This document shows positions 7,730-15,676 of a stretch of DNA of 34,659 nt, piece by piece (the stretch's first letter is position 1; each line of letters begins with the position of its first letter). Under the pieces are notes generated by a model that saw only the letters and a program-made list of their open reading frames with translations, was not told the origin of the DNA and searched no databases. The translations under genes were made by a program, and so were the position numbers. The DNA is taken from contig DAHVKW010000006.1 in the NCBI GenBank assembly GCA_027320695.1, positions 1 to 34,659 on the forward strand, read 5' to 3'. The DNA is from Actinomycetota bacterium. Its GTDB lineage: Bacteria > Actinomycetota > Acidimicrobiia > Acidimicrobiales > Acidimicrobiaceae.

Positions 7730-9204
7730 TCACGCCAGCGCTATCACTGCGTTTTGACGTGAGTTGGCCAGTTTTCTCAAGTTGTGGCAAATTGCATGGG
7801 GTGTCCATTCCCCGCTGGCTCCGGCCAGTCCACGTAAGCGGAGTTGGCCGGCGTGCTGTTTTACTTTCATCTGGCCAAAGGCAGGTTCAACTATCGCTTT
7901 TCTTCTGGCGTAATCTTTACGTCCTTGCTTAGTTCGAAGACGCCTCGCCATGCGCTCTTTGTCGGTTGCGTTATTGGGAATCCGTCCCCTTGGGGCATCG
8001 GGTACACGTTCGTTGTGCTTGAGCCTTCCGGTTGCAATAAGTGCGTTTATTCTTGCTTTGGCGATCTCTTCTAAGTTTTCTTTAGAGCAGTAGCCGGCAT
8101 CTAAAAGGACAACTCTCGCTGTGGTATTGATACCAATTGATTCGAGGTTCTCCTTGGTGGAGGCGATCATTGGCATGAGCTGGTTCACATCAACAGCTGC
8201 CTGGGTTATCTCTGCTGCAATGATCACCTGGGAGCCTTCATCCACTACAGCCTGAGCGTTATAGGCGTAGTTGAATCCGTCGTTAGTCTTCATCATCCTT
8301 GACTCTGGATCGGTGAAGTTTCGCTGGGCCTTGGGATCAGCTGTCACATTCTCTTCAGCTTCTATGACTGCCTCTGCGATCTCAGCGGTATCCTTACCCT
8401 TTTTTGTAGCATTCTTTATCGCTTGGTCTCTGGCCTTTTGTTTTGCATCTGCCTCGATGGCCTCTTTTGCTGTGCGCAGCTTGGAAAGTCTGGTTCCCCT
8501 ACGGGCAAGCTCAGCTGGAACCTCGTCTCCGCGATTATCGACTCCGAAGGCCTTGTCTTCGGCTTCATCTATAGCTTCTGCTTCAGCCAGGATTAGAGCC
8601 ACTTCTTTTTCTTATTGTTCTATGCGTGTTGTGATGTGGTCATAACTCATTGCTTTTCTCCGGGATGCGTTTGCTCTTAGTTTGGTGCCATCTAAAGCTA
8701 TGGTCCTAGCTTTATAAGACCTGCCTGGCCACAGAGCCTAAGTACCTGCAGGAATAGATCACCGAGGGTATCGAGGTGGCGTCTGCGAAAGCGGGAAATG
8801 GAACGGTGATCAGGAGCGACATTTGCGCATATCCAGCGGAATGCCACGTCAACATAACAGCGTCTTTCCATCTCCCTTGATGAGGTGACCCCGATGGAAT
8901 AGCTATAGAGCACCAGTTTCAGCATCATCTTGGGATCATATGGAGGAGCACCGGAAGCTTCTATGTAGGAGGAGTAGATCCCGTCCAGATCAAGTAGCTC
9001 CTCTACCACTTCAGAGATGAATCTTGCACTGTGGTCATCTGGGAGCCAGTCGTCTATCGAGGGTGGGAGCAGGAACATCTGGCTTGTGTCATAGGAGCGG
9101 AAGGTCTTGGTGATACCAGCTGGAACCTTCGGATTTACTGGGGGCTTTTCAAGATTATTATCTGTGGCGTCAAACAGTTGATTATTGATAACATCGCAGG
9201 TCAT
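7730..9204 (-). pseudogene. IS1182-family transposase, frameshift plus internal stop
   Basis: The N-terminal part (start 9204) has the typical IS1182 sequence MFLLPPSIDDWLPDDHSARF and reads through RSISRFRRRH to GLIKLGP, then meets a TAG at 8698. One base is missing there: the frame one step over continues with the expected ALDGTKLRANAS and KAMSYDHITTRIEQ, then hits an in-frame TAA at 8612-8614, and resumes with EKEVALILAEAEAIDEAED to the natural C terminus at 7730 (ICHNLRKLA). DDE-type catalytic segments are present (LLDAGYCS; EPAFGQMK). An intact family member would be about 490 residues. Two independent lesions make activity unlikely unless a helper copy exists. Confidence 0.85.
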
Positions 9205-9417
9205 AGCTATATTCTAGTCGACTGGATGTCGCCTTGTGGAGTAAAACGAATCTATTTCTATGTCAATAATGCTGATATCAGAACTCAATAAGGCCGGTCG
9301 GCAAATGAATACTGACTCACGCTCCTAGCAACCAAACAACCCAGACCCTGCAAATACCACTTCCGACGAAAGCGCGACCGCGCTGACGTGTTATTTTTCC
9401 GTTTCGTGGGCTGACTC

Positions 9418-9633
9418 CTACTTGTTTGGCTGTGGTGTAAGTCTCAAGTAGGGCTTTAGGGTCTTGAATCCCTTGGGAAACTTCGCCTTTGCCTCTTCAT
9501 CGGTGAGAGTCGCTCCTACAATTACGTCGTCACCATCTGTCCAGTTAAATGACGTAGCCACAGAAAACTGATCAGTGAGCTGAAGTACAACTAAAACCTG
9601 CCTGTTGCTGCACAAATGCCAAGACAGTTCCAA
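9418..9633 (-). pseudogene. C-terminal remnant of a 1-Cys (Prx6-type) peroxiredoxin
   Basis: About 50 residues match the end of 1-Cys peroxiredoxins: a LQLTDQFSVATSFNW segment, GDDVIVGATLTDEEAKAKFP and KTLKPYLRLTPQP, ending at a natural stop. The thioredoxin domain with the peroxidatic Cys is absent; upstream sequence in all frames shows no continuation. A short open frame exists from the TTG at 9633, but expression of a useful protein is unlikely. The truncation lies about 90 bp from the right end of the IS1182 element, so IS-associated deletion is plausible. Confidence 0.65.
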
Positions 9634-9639
9634 TATCTG

Positions 9640-10025
9640 GTTCTAATCTTGTGGAAGTGCCTTGTTTCCTAGGGCAATTCTACAACGGCGTAATTCGTAT
9701 CTTCTTCAACGAAAGGCAAGTCGGCTACGATTCTTTGGGCCTCGTAGGGCACCTGAGGCTACATTTCTCCGGCAGGACTGAGACCTTTCGTGAGACTGGG
9801 CAGTACCCCCCTCGCCTGTTGGCACCCCCCGGTCCGGCAACGAGGCATATCCCCGGAATAAAGCTGAGAAGGAACTCGCCGATGGCTCTGTGGCCCATCG
9901 AAATTTGGTGATCGCACCGCCGAGACGATGAGCAGCCTGAGACGCGCCCACAGAGAGCGCATTAACGTGCTCATTGATCGTTCTCTTGGTGGTGGTCTGT
10001 CCGGCGAATATGTGGGAGACCCATA
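9640..10025. other. Intergenic stretch without a supportable gene
   Basis: G+C-rich sequence between the peroxiredoxin remnant and the end of the second ccdA. A minus-strand frame stays open across most of it (to 10077), but it is rich in Arg, Ser and Gly, has no recognisable motif and overlaps the end of ccdA, so it is probably chance. Confidence 0.35.
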
Positions 10026-10946
10026 TCAGGCCGGCCCTGGTCCGGCCGTTGGCGGGGATGTGTGAGTCTGCTGGCACCCCTCACATTCTTGCACCTCCTC
10101 GGAGCGAGCTGAGCCCGGAGAGACTCCTCTCTGGCGCCAGACGGTAATTCCCACCAGAACGCCCAGAGCGCCAGTAAGGGGCAAAAAAGCCTTCCAGTAC
10201 GGGCCCACCAGGTTACTGAGCCGCGCCGACATCCCGCTCACCCAAGCGAAGAGTCCATCCGCCAGGGCGGTACCCTTCAGCACGGGAAGGTTGGTAAGCA
10301 CGAGGTAGACCCCCGCCAGGACGAGCAATGCAGCGGACACCCGCTCGACGAAGGGCAGTAGGCGCCTCGTCCCGACCAACAGGGACTCCTTCGCCAGGGC
10401 AGCGGACAAGGTGAGCGCCATGAGCAACGTAGCCGCCCCGATGCCGTAGGCGAGGAAGACACCCACCAGTTGGGCGGGGTTATGGGCGTTGAGGGCCACC
10501 GCGATCACCGCCAGGAGCACGGCAATGGTACATGCCAGCGAGGCGAAGGCATAACCAGCCCCGAAAACCACGATGTGGCGAAAGCCTGCCCCCCCACCGG
10601 GGGAGAGCTGATGCTTGTCGAGGAACGACACCCGCCGGCCGGCAAGCATGGCCACGCCGATGGCAGCGAGGACCACCCCGATCACCACAGCGCCGATGGG
10701 GACAAGGGTGATAAGCGACCGCAGGCCCAACGAGATGAGTAGTCCAGCCAGAACGAACACGCCGCCGAAACCGACGCTCAACGCACCACCTACGGACAGG
10801 CCCTGGGACACGCACTCGATAACAGGGCGAGGGAACTCCTCGCTGGCACCGAGGTAGTAGACGAGGTAGGCTGGCAGCAAGGCAAAGCCGCACGGGTTGA
10901 GCGGTGAGAGCAACCCAGCACCAAAAGCGAACGCCAACCTGGTCAT
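10026..10946 (-). CDS. CcdA-family transmembrane electron carrier of the mer operon
   Basis: 306 residues from the ATG at 10946, which overlaps the stop of the upstream thioredoxin as ATGA; an in-frame upstream extension has no support. Six or more membrane segments. Redox cysteines are Cys19 in LSPLNPCGFALLPAY and Cys139 in YAFASLACTIAV, the pattern of the CcdA branch found with mercury and metal resistance genes. A soluble tail of about 45 residues carries CEGC, a possible extra thiol site not usual in CcdA. Coupling to the thioredoxin and merA immediately upstream suggests it feeds reducing power across the membrane for thiol proteins under mercury stress. That role is inferred from position only. 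Confidence 0.82.
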   Translation of the reverse strand: MTRLAFAFGAGLLSPLNPCGFALLPAYLVYYLGASEEFPRPVIECVSQGLSVGGALSVGFGGVFVLAGLLISLGLRSLITLVPIGAVVIGVVLAAIGVAMLAGRRVSFLDKHQLSPGGGAGFRHIVVFGAGYAFASLACTIAVLLAVIAVALNAHNPAQLVGVFLAYGIGAATLLMALTLSAALAKESLLVGTRRLLPFVERVSAALLVLAGVYLVLTNLPVLKGTALADGLFAWVSGMSARLSNLVGPYWKAFLPLTGALGVLVGITVWRQRGVSPGSARSEEVQECEGCQQTHTSPPTAGPGPA

Positions 10947-11560
10947 GCGAGGGCTCCGGCCCGTATGAGCGCGGCTCGCAGCGCCTGGTAGCTCAGCTGC
11001 CCCCGGTAGACAACGTGACCAGCAGCATCGGTCACGATTGCCCACTCGTCGGTCGATGTGGCCCCGAACGCCTCCACCAGGCGCCCTGAAGAGTCAGAGA
11101 CGAAGGGGTAGTGGATCGGGACACCCACGGCCTCTTCAAACTGGCGAATCACGCCGGCTGAGTCCGTTGGGTCGGCGTCGATGGCCAGCACCGATACCTG
11201 CCCGGCAAATGCCGTCTGGACCTGCGCGGCAGTCCGGGCTTCAGCGATGCAAGTCGGGCACAGCCCAGACATGAAGAACACCGCCGTAGGATGCCCGGTC
11301 GGGAAGATGACCCGCTGGCCGTCGATGGCGATCGCGCTGAAGGCTGGGGCCGAAGCACCCACCGCGGCACTCTCCTTGGATCCCGTCCGGCCCAGCGTAA
11401 CGATGTGGTTTCCTGTAGAGCGGCCCGGACCCTTTGCAAGCAGGGCTACCAACAGCCCAATAGCCAGCAGCGAAGCGGCGACGAGCGTAAACCAACGCCA
11501 ACGCCTCACATGTCTAGGCGCAGCCGGTCGAACCCCCCGCGGCTGGTGCAGTTCAGTCAT
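10943..11560 (-). CDS. Membrane-anchored TlpA-like thioredoxin of the mer operon
   Basis: 205 residues with a very good ribosome binding site (GGAGGGAG six bases before the ATG at 11560). N-terminal Arg-rich stretch, one membrane anchor at about 23-42, then a redoxin domain with FFMSGLCPTC (Cys101 and Cys104), IDADPTD, and a late strand with VVYRGQLS. The usual Trp before the active site is Leu, as in several TlpA/AhpC-TSA proteins linked to metal resistance. It lies 66 bp behind merA and overlaps the following ccdA gene by four bases, so all three are probably cotranscribed. Likely role: extracytoplasmic disulfide reduction or protection of thiols from Hg(II). Confidence 0.8.
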   Translation of the reverse strand: MTELHQPRGVRPAAPRHVRRWRWFTLVAASLLAIGLLVALLAKGPGRSTGNHIVTLGRTGSKESAAVGASAPAFSAIAIDGQRVIFPTGHPTAVFFMSGLCPTCIAEARTAAQVQTAFAGQVSVLAIDADPTDSAGVIRQFEEAVGVPIHYPFVSDSSGRLVEAFGATSTDEWAIVTDAAGHVVYRGQLSYQALRAALIRAGALA

Positions 11561-11626
11561 GGCGCATCTCCCTCCAGTTGCAAGTGACCCACATCGCTAG
11601 TTGTCGGTACTCCTTGCGGCTGAACC

Positions 11627-13276
11627 TCAAGCGGCGCAACATGACAACCTGTTTACATCCCGGCTGAACGTCTGTGCAGCGAGCTTGAGTCCTTCAGCCA
11701 TTGTGAGGTACGGGTGAAAGGTCGATGCCAGATCGTTTACAGTTAGGCCATATTTGATAGCAAGCACTGCAGCCTGAATCACATCACCAGCTCCGTCTGC
11801 TAAAAGTGAGGCGCCTAATAGCCGGCCCGTATTCGCCTCAGCAACCAGCTTTAAAAGACCGTGAACTTCTCTGTTAACTAGCGCCCTGGGTACCGCATCT
11901 AGAGGGAGGACCGAGATTACTACTTCATAACCTTTATCACGAGCCTGGGCTTCGGTAACCCCAGCGGAAGCAATTTGAGGTGCTGTGAAGGTAACTTTCG
12001 GGAGACCGGTGAAATCACGTTTCCTGTTCATTCCAAGTAAAGCATTATCAACAACCAATGCTCCTTCGTAAGCCGAAACATAGACAAACTGGGGACCACC
12101 AGTAACGTCGCCGGCAGCGAAAATTCGCGGATTCGAGGTACGCATTTCATCATCGACAACTATCGCTCCCAGGGAATCAATAGCTACCCCAGCTGCATCC
12201 AGCCCAAGTTCAGAGGTGTTGGCACGTCGTCCTGTGGCAACTAGTACCTGATCTGAAACCACCTCGTAGTCATTGTCACCATTGTTTAGACGAATCACAC
12301 GTTTGTTTCCGTCCAGACGGACTTCCAACACGTTAGCTGAGGTATATATGGTCGCACCTTGGGCAGTCAGAACATCAGCCAAGGCAGCAGATATTTCAGG
12401 TTCCTCAAGTGGTGCGATCCGACTTGCCACGTCGATGAAGGTAACTGCAGAACCTATATGGAGAAAAAACTGGCCGAGTTCAAGGCCAATGGCATTAGCA
12501 CCTATGACCGTAAGACTTCGGGGAATCTCCGTAAGTTCCAATGCAGCAGTGGAGGTGAGAAATCCTGAATCAGCCAGACCAGGGATAGGTGGCACACTTG
12601 GCGATGCCCCAGTCGCAATCAGAAATACTGACGCTGTAAATACTTTACCATCAACTTCTAGAGAATCAGGTCCTGTAAAACGACCATGGCCGGGTAATAC
12701 CGTGAACCCGTAATCTGCAACAAGGTCGACGTACTTGGCTTCACGAAGCGCATCAACCAGTTTATTTTTGCTACTTACTAAGGCCGACAGGTCGATAGGT
12801 CCCGACGAGATTGTAAGTCCGGAAAATGGATGATGCCCAGCTGTCCAGGCGAGCTCACCCGCCCTTAACAATGCTTTCGACGGAATGCAGCCTACATTGA
12901 CACATGTGCCACCAATAACACCCTTCTCAACAAGCGCAACACGATACCCAGCTTCAGCAGCCTTTATTGCAGCTGCGAACGCAGCCGAACCAGCGCCAAG
13001 TGCAACAAGATCAAAGTCGTTTTGACCTCTTTGAGAAATCTTGCTGGCCAGCTCAAGAAATCCTAGGACCCCAGGACGGTACCCAGCACCACTTACCGCG
13101 GCACGTAAAGCCGTCTCTGCTACCTCTATGGGCCACGTAAACTGAGCTTTGCCATCCTGCCAGGATACAGAAACTGAAACAGCCCCGGCAGTCTCAAGCG
13201 CTAATGTCACATGTCGAGCACAATCATCACAGGTCATTCCACTAACTTCAAGAGAAGCTAACCGGAGATCGGTCAT
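11627..13276 (-). CDS. merA: Mercuric reductase with N-terminal HMA domain
   Basis: 549 residues from the ATG at 13276, preceded by AAGGAGGA at good distance; the longer open frame to 13393 covers the promoter region and is not used. Residues 1-70 are a heavy-metal-associated domain with GMTCDDC (Cys16, Cys19). The FAD-binding GAGSAAF motif lies at 94-100, the redox-active site GGTCVNVGCIPSK has Cys125 and Cys130, and an NAD(P)H motif (VIGANAIGLELGQ) and the FAD-closing GDVTGGPQFVYVSA follow. The C terminus ends in the Cys546-Cys547 pair that hands Hg(II) to the active site of the dimer partner. It reduces Hg(II) to volatile Hg(0) with NADPH in the cytoplasm. All key residues are present. Divergent from the ArsR regulator. 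Confidence 0.96.
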   Translation of the reverse strand: MTDLRLASLEVSGMTCDDCARHVTLALETAGAVSVSVSWQDGKAQFTWPIEVAETALRAAVSGAGYRPGVLGFLELASKISQRGQNDFDLVALGAGSAAFAAAIKAAEAGYRVALVEKGVIGGTCVNVGCIPSKALLRAGELAWTAGHHPFSGLTISSGPIDLSALVSSKNKLVDALREAKYVDLVADYGFTVLPGHGRFTGPDSLEVDGKVFTASVFLIATGASPSVPPIPGLADSGFLTSTAALELTEIPRSLTVIGANAIGLELGQFFLHIGSAVTFIDVASRIAPLEEPEISAALADVLTAQGATIYTSANVLEVRLDGNKRVIRLNNGDNDYEVVSDQVLVATGRRANTSELGLDAAGVAIDSLGAIVVDDEMRTSNPRIFAAGDVTGGPQFVYVSAYEGALVVDNALLGMNRKRDFTGLPKVTFTAPQIASAGVTEAQARDKGYEVVISVLPLDAVPRALVNREVHGLLKLVAEANTGRLLGASLLADGAGDVIQAAVLAIKYGLTVNDLASTFHPYLTMAEGLKLAAQTFSRDVNRLSCCAA

Positions 13277-13349
13277 GGTATTCCTCCTTGGTGATCTCCC
13301 TAAGGAGAACGGACAAATCAATTTCGGTTTCATATTACATCCGTATAGA

Positions 13350-13380
13350 CGTATATAATAATAGTAGATTACTATATACG
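13350..13380. promoter_or_regulatory. Inverted-repeat operator between merA and arsR
   Basis: CGTATATAATAAT (13350-13362) and ATTACTATATACG (13368-13380) are a 13-bp inverted repeat with one mismatch and a 5-base spacer. It lies in the divergent promoter region, 25 bp before the regulator start and 74 bp before merA. The size and A+T-rich palindromic form fit an ArsR/SmtB-family operator. The TATATAAT-like core may double as a -10 element. Confidence 0.7.
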
Positions 13381-13404
13381 CAATACCAACCAAATGAGAA
13401 TAAG

Positions 13405-13782
13405 ATGAGAGCCATGTCTACTATCAAATCTGTGCAAGAATCATTCCCGCTGGTACCACGCAGCGTGGCAGGTAGAGCAGTACTCGGGAAATTTTTCCGG
13501 GCAATTAGCGATCCAAATCGCTTAGCTCTCCTTGAGTTTCTTGTTGGTGAGGAACACACAGGAAATGAATGCGTCGCCGTCTTGGGTTTGGCGCAAAGTC
13601 GGGTCTCTTCACACTTGCAGTGTCTAGTCAACTGCGGGTTTATAACAGTGCGCCGTGAGGGACATTTTGCCTATTACCGCGTCGACGATCCTAGGGTGGT
13701 TGACCTTGTGCGTTTAGGGGTCGGAATCGCGGCTGACCACGCAGAAGCTGTAGCAGCTTGCACCCGCCTAGACGCCATCTAA
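13405..13782 (+). CDS. ArsR-family regulator of the mercury locus
   Basis: 125 residues from the ATG at 13405; an ATG at 13414 is equally possible. A winged-helix domain is clear: AISDPNRLALLEFL, then a recognition helix in QSRVSSHLQCLVNCGFI and a wing RREGHFAYYRVDD. Candidate mercury-binding cysteines are in NECVAVLG, HLQCLVNCG and the C-terminal AACTRLDA. In Streptomyces and other actinobacteria the mercury regulator is of ArsR type rather than MerR type, and this protein has the expected C-terminal Cys segment. It lies divergent to merA with a strong palindrome between, and is followed by two small genes and merB. It probably represses both directions until Hg(II) binds. Confidence 0.85.
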   Translation: MRAMSTIKSVQESFPLVPRSVAGRAVLGKFFRAISDPNRLALLEFLVGEEHTGNECVAVLGLAQSRVSSHLQCLVNCGFITVRREGHFAYYRVDDPRVVDLVRLGVGIAADHAEAVAACTRLDAI

Positions 13783-13806
13783 TAAAATACTTGTAGGAGA
13801 GTGCGT

Positions 13807-13890
13807 ATGTATTCTGCAACCAAGAAAACGGCATCGGGTAGTTCCCAATATGACCTTGTCAACATAATATATTTCAATCGAAATCAATGA
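13807..13890 (+). CDS. 27-residue ORF coupled to the NrtS-like gene
   Basis: The ATG follows a GGAGA site by eight bases, 24 bp behind the arsR stop, and the TGA overlaps the next start as ATGA (13887-13890). The peptide begins MYSATKKTASGSS and ends FNRNQ, has no Cys and no known domain. It could be a coupling peptide that loads ribosomes for the next gene, or the worn start of an older gene. It is real as a translatable unit; function unknown. Confidence 0.4.
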   Translation: MYSATKKTASGSSQYDLVNIIYFNRNQ

Positions 13891-14120
13891 TGGAACTCAA
13901 AAAGTCAGTTCAGACCTGCACAAAGAGACCGAATATCATTCGAACAATCACAATTGCCTTAGTCGTCGGAAACTGTTTGGTCATAATCAACCAATTTCAG
14001 CCGCTCGTTCACGGACCTCGAACAATAGAACTCTGGCTCAGGATTGGACTCGACTATTTAGTTCCATTTACGGTTTCAAACCTCGGCGTACTATCCGGCT
14101 CTCGCCATGCCCAGCCTTAA
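13887..14120 (+). CDS. NrtS-like two-helix membrane protein
   Basis: 77 residues, start ATGATG overlapping the upstream 27-codon ORF. A basic N terminus is followed by two membrane segments: IALVVGNCLVIINQF, and after a GPRTIELWLRIGLDYLVPF linker a second helix with VSNLGVLSGSR. The pattern VGN/T-x-L-x-x-INQ and LDYLVPFxVSNLG is that of the NrtS family, small proteins linked to nitrate/nitrite uptake in marine bacteria but also seen in unrelated contexts. Here it sits between the mercury regulator and merB, so a role in moving mercury compounds is conceivable but unproven. Confidence 0.65.
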   Translation: MMELKKSVQTCTKRPNIIRTITIALVVGNCLVIINQFQPLVHGPRTIELWLRIGLDYLVPFTVSNLGVLSGSRHAQP

Positions 14121-14433
14121 GGACCACGCTGAGGACTCTTCGAAAATGAGAGTCTGAGCCGTACTGGAGTTGCTGGATTGGTGGCGCAGAAAAACATCGA
14201 CATCTGCGACTTCTACAGTAAATCGATCGCACTTGCAACGCTTGATGTGCCCGAAACATGTAAGGTCCCGTGCCACTGTATCACCCAGAAATTTAGGGGA
14301 CCCCATCGGGCAGAAAGGAGAATAAGGCCTCTAGCTTTTCCAGCGAGATAAAGTTTGGCAAATCTGAACTGTCACTGCGATTGATAATATTAGAGGAAAG
14401 GCCACATCTACGGCCGCGTACCAGGAGGACACA
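14121..14433. other. Intergenic stretch before merB
   Basis: GACTCT (14134-14139) and AGAGTC (14149-14154) form a short stem without a T run, a weak terminator candidate after the NrtS-like gene. A plus-strand frame from the GTG at 14181 to 14351 encodes 56 residues with three Cys (TCKVPCHC) but lacks a ribosome binding site. A TTGATAATATTAG tract at 14381-14393 could supply a merB promoter. Nothing here is certain. Confidence 0.35.
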
Positions 14434-15102
14434 ATGGATATACATGAACTCTCCGCCAAGCTGGTCCAGACGACAAGCTTGACCGCCGATCAATGGCTGA
14501 TCCGGTCACTGCTCAGGCTCCTCGCCCAAGGCGAGCCGGTCACTATTGACGATCTGGCCAATGCCACCGGTCGGCCTTCCGATCAGGTTCGCCAGACCCT
14601 AAGCGCTCTTCCCGATGTCGAACGCGACGACCAGGGTCACATCGTCGGCTACGGCATCACTTTACGTCCGACCCCTCACCACTTTGAGGTGAATGGCCAG
14701 CGACTCTATACCTGGTGCGCGCTCGACACACTTATTTTCCCTAGTCTGCTCGATCTGACAGCACACGTCGAGTCTCCCTGCCACGGCACCGGCATACCGG
14801 TACGGATCACTGTCGAACCCACTGGGGTCACGGGCGTGGAACCCGCTACTGCCGTAGTATCCATAGTCACCCCCGACGCGCACGCCAGCATCCGATCCAC
14901 CTTCTGTGACCAGGTCCACTTCTTCGCGTTCCCCGAGGCTGCAAAAGGCTGGCTCGACGAACATCCTGGCATGACGGTCCACCCCGTCACCGAGGCCCAC
15001 CAACTCGGTCAGCCACTCGTCGAAGCCCTACTAGGGAACCGAACCAAGGGACCCAGGCTGCCGCTGCACTCACTCGCATCACAATCGATCAAGCATCGAT
15101 AG
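14434..15102 (+). CDS. merB: Organomercurial lyase
   Basis: 222 residues, ATG with AGGAGG seven bases upstream. The N-terminal helical domain contains a winged-helix-like part (EPVTIDDLANATGRP), followed by the MerB core. The catalytic triad is visible: Cys95 and Asp98 in LYTWCALDTLIFP, and Cys158 in RSTFCDQVHFFAF. The enzyme protonolyses the carbon-mercury bond of organomercurials and passes Hg(II) to MerA. Codon use is more G+C-rich than in merA and arsR, so the gene was probably joined to this locus from another source. It is separated from the NrtS-like gene by about 310 bp and may have its own promoter. Confidence 0.95.
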   Translation: MDIHELSAKLVQTTSLTADQWLIRSLLRLLAQGEPVTIDDLANATGRPSDQVRQTLSALPDVERDDQGHIVGYGITLRPTPHHFEVNGQRLYTWCALDTLIFPSLLDLTAHVESPCHGTGIPVRITVEPTGVTGVEPATAVVSIVTPDAHASIRSTFCDQVHFFAFPEAAKGWLDEHPGMTVHPVTEAHQLGQPLVEALLGNRTKGPRLPLHSLASQSIKHR

Positions 15103-15298
15103 CTGCTTTCCGTTTACGTCTTCCCCCACGGTACCGCAACCGCATCAGTTTCGAGACTGGACATATCCTTAATGGGTTTTCCGATATTCGCTCAGCACCC
15201 TGAAATCAATTCGGTGTTTGCTCTACCAGCAGGCACGACATCGAGCGATCGCGCTAGATCGCCATTCTTTCCTACTAGAAATGGGTGAATTAATTCCG
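15103..15298. other. Gap downstream of merB
   Basis: No gene or clear terminator seen. The plus-strand open frame starting at 15218 is antisense to the cation-efflux scar and is not coding. Confidence 0.3.
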
Positions 15299-15676
15299 CT
15301 ATTTACAGTTAGTCACGTCATCGCAGCATTCGAATCTGTCAGCCCAGGCTTCGCGCCCTTCTTTGACGGCAAAGTACACAACGGCCAGGCTGGCGACTGG
15401 GTCGGCCCACCACCACTCAAAGGCTGCGGTGGGCGCTCACGCCAAGCAGCGTGGTGGCGCTCAGGATGGCGCAGAGTGCGGTTTCAGCCGCGTAGAGGGA
15501 GCCGAGCCTTGAAAAGCCCTGGGGGGGTGTCGAGGCGGGCGGCGACCCGTCGTTTGGCGGCAGCGAGGGTCGACATAACGATCGTGAGGCATCAAGGCGC
15601 GCACCGCTTCGACTCGCTCGGGGTCAACCATGCGCCGTAGCTCGCAGATATCCAGCGAGCTAGCCTTATCTCCCAT
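15299..15676 (-). pseudogene. Fused scar of an arsR gene and a cation-efflux gene
   Basis: Read on the minus strand, the first part (start 15676) gives MGDKASSLDICELRRMVDPERVEAV written as two pieces, MGDKASSLDI and MVDPERVEAVRAL, which resembles the N terminus of SmtB-type ArsR regulators. It then switches to the second half of a small cation diffusion facilitator: IVMSTLAAAKRRVAARLD, YAAETALCAILSATTLLGV and WWWADPVASLAVVYFAVKEG. These parallel the gene at 29788-30444 (IVMPALSVAKRRV; TMLCAVLSVTTLLGI; WWWADPVASLAIVYFATKEG). At least two frameshifts separate the pieces. The DNA is more G+C-rich than the intact copy and clearly diverged, so it is not a recent duplicate. The middle (rest of arsR, any CzcD gene, first half of the transporter) has been deleted. 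Confidence 0.75.

Larger units (their letters stand above)
7578..9328. mobile_element. IS1182-type insertion sequence (decayed)
   Basis: The element is bounded by inverted repeats: the first 15 bases (CTAGGAGCATGAGTC at 7578) match the reverse complement of the last 15 (9314-9328) at 14 positions. The total is about 1.75 kb, normal for the family. It carries one minus-strand transposase gene, broken by a frameshift and a stop codon. CTAG at the very ends could be part of the repeat or a palindromic target duplication; I cannot separate these. It separates the G+C-rich CcdA/thioredoxin block from a peroxiredoxin remnant. Confidence 0.8.

Noticed and set aside
9706-10077. Long minus-strand open frame between the peroxiredoxin remnant and ccdA
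   Set aside because: No start signal, no domain pattern, Arg/Ser/Gly-rich composition expected from chance frames in G+C-rich DNA, and it overlaps the ccdA 3' end.
14181-14351. 56-residue plus-strand ORF with TCKVPCHC
   Set aside because: No ribosome binding site, basic Arg-rich tail, and no resemblance to MerP or other small metal-binding proteins.
15218-15640. Plus-strand ORF of 140 codons
   Set aside because: It is the antisense of the cation-efflux scar; the same antisense pattern recurs opposite the intact gene at 29788-30444.
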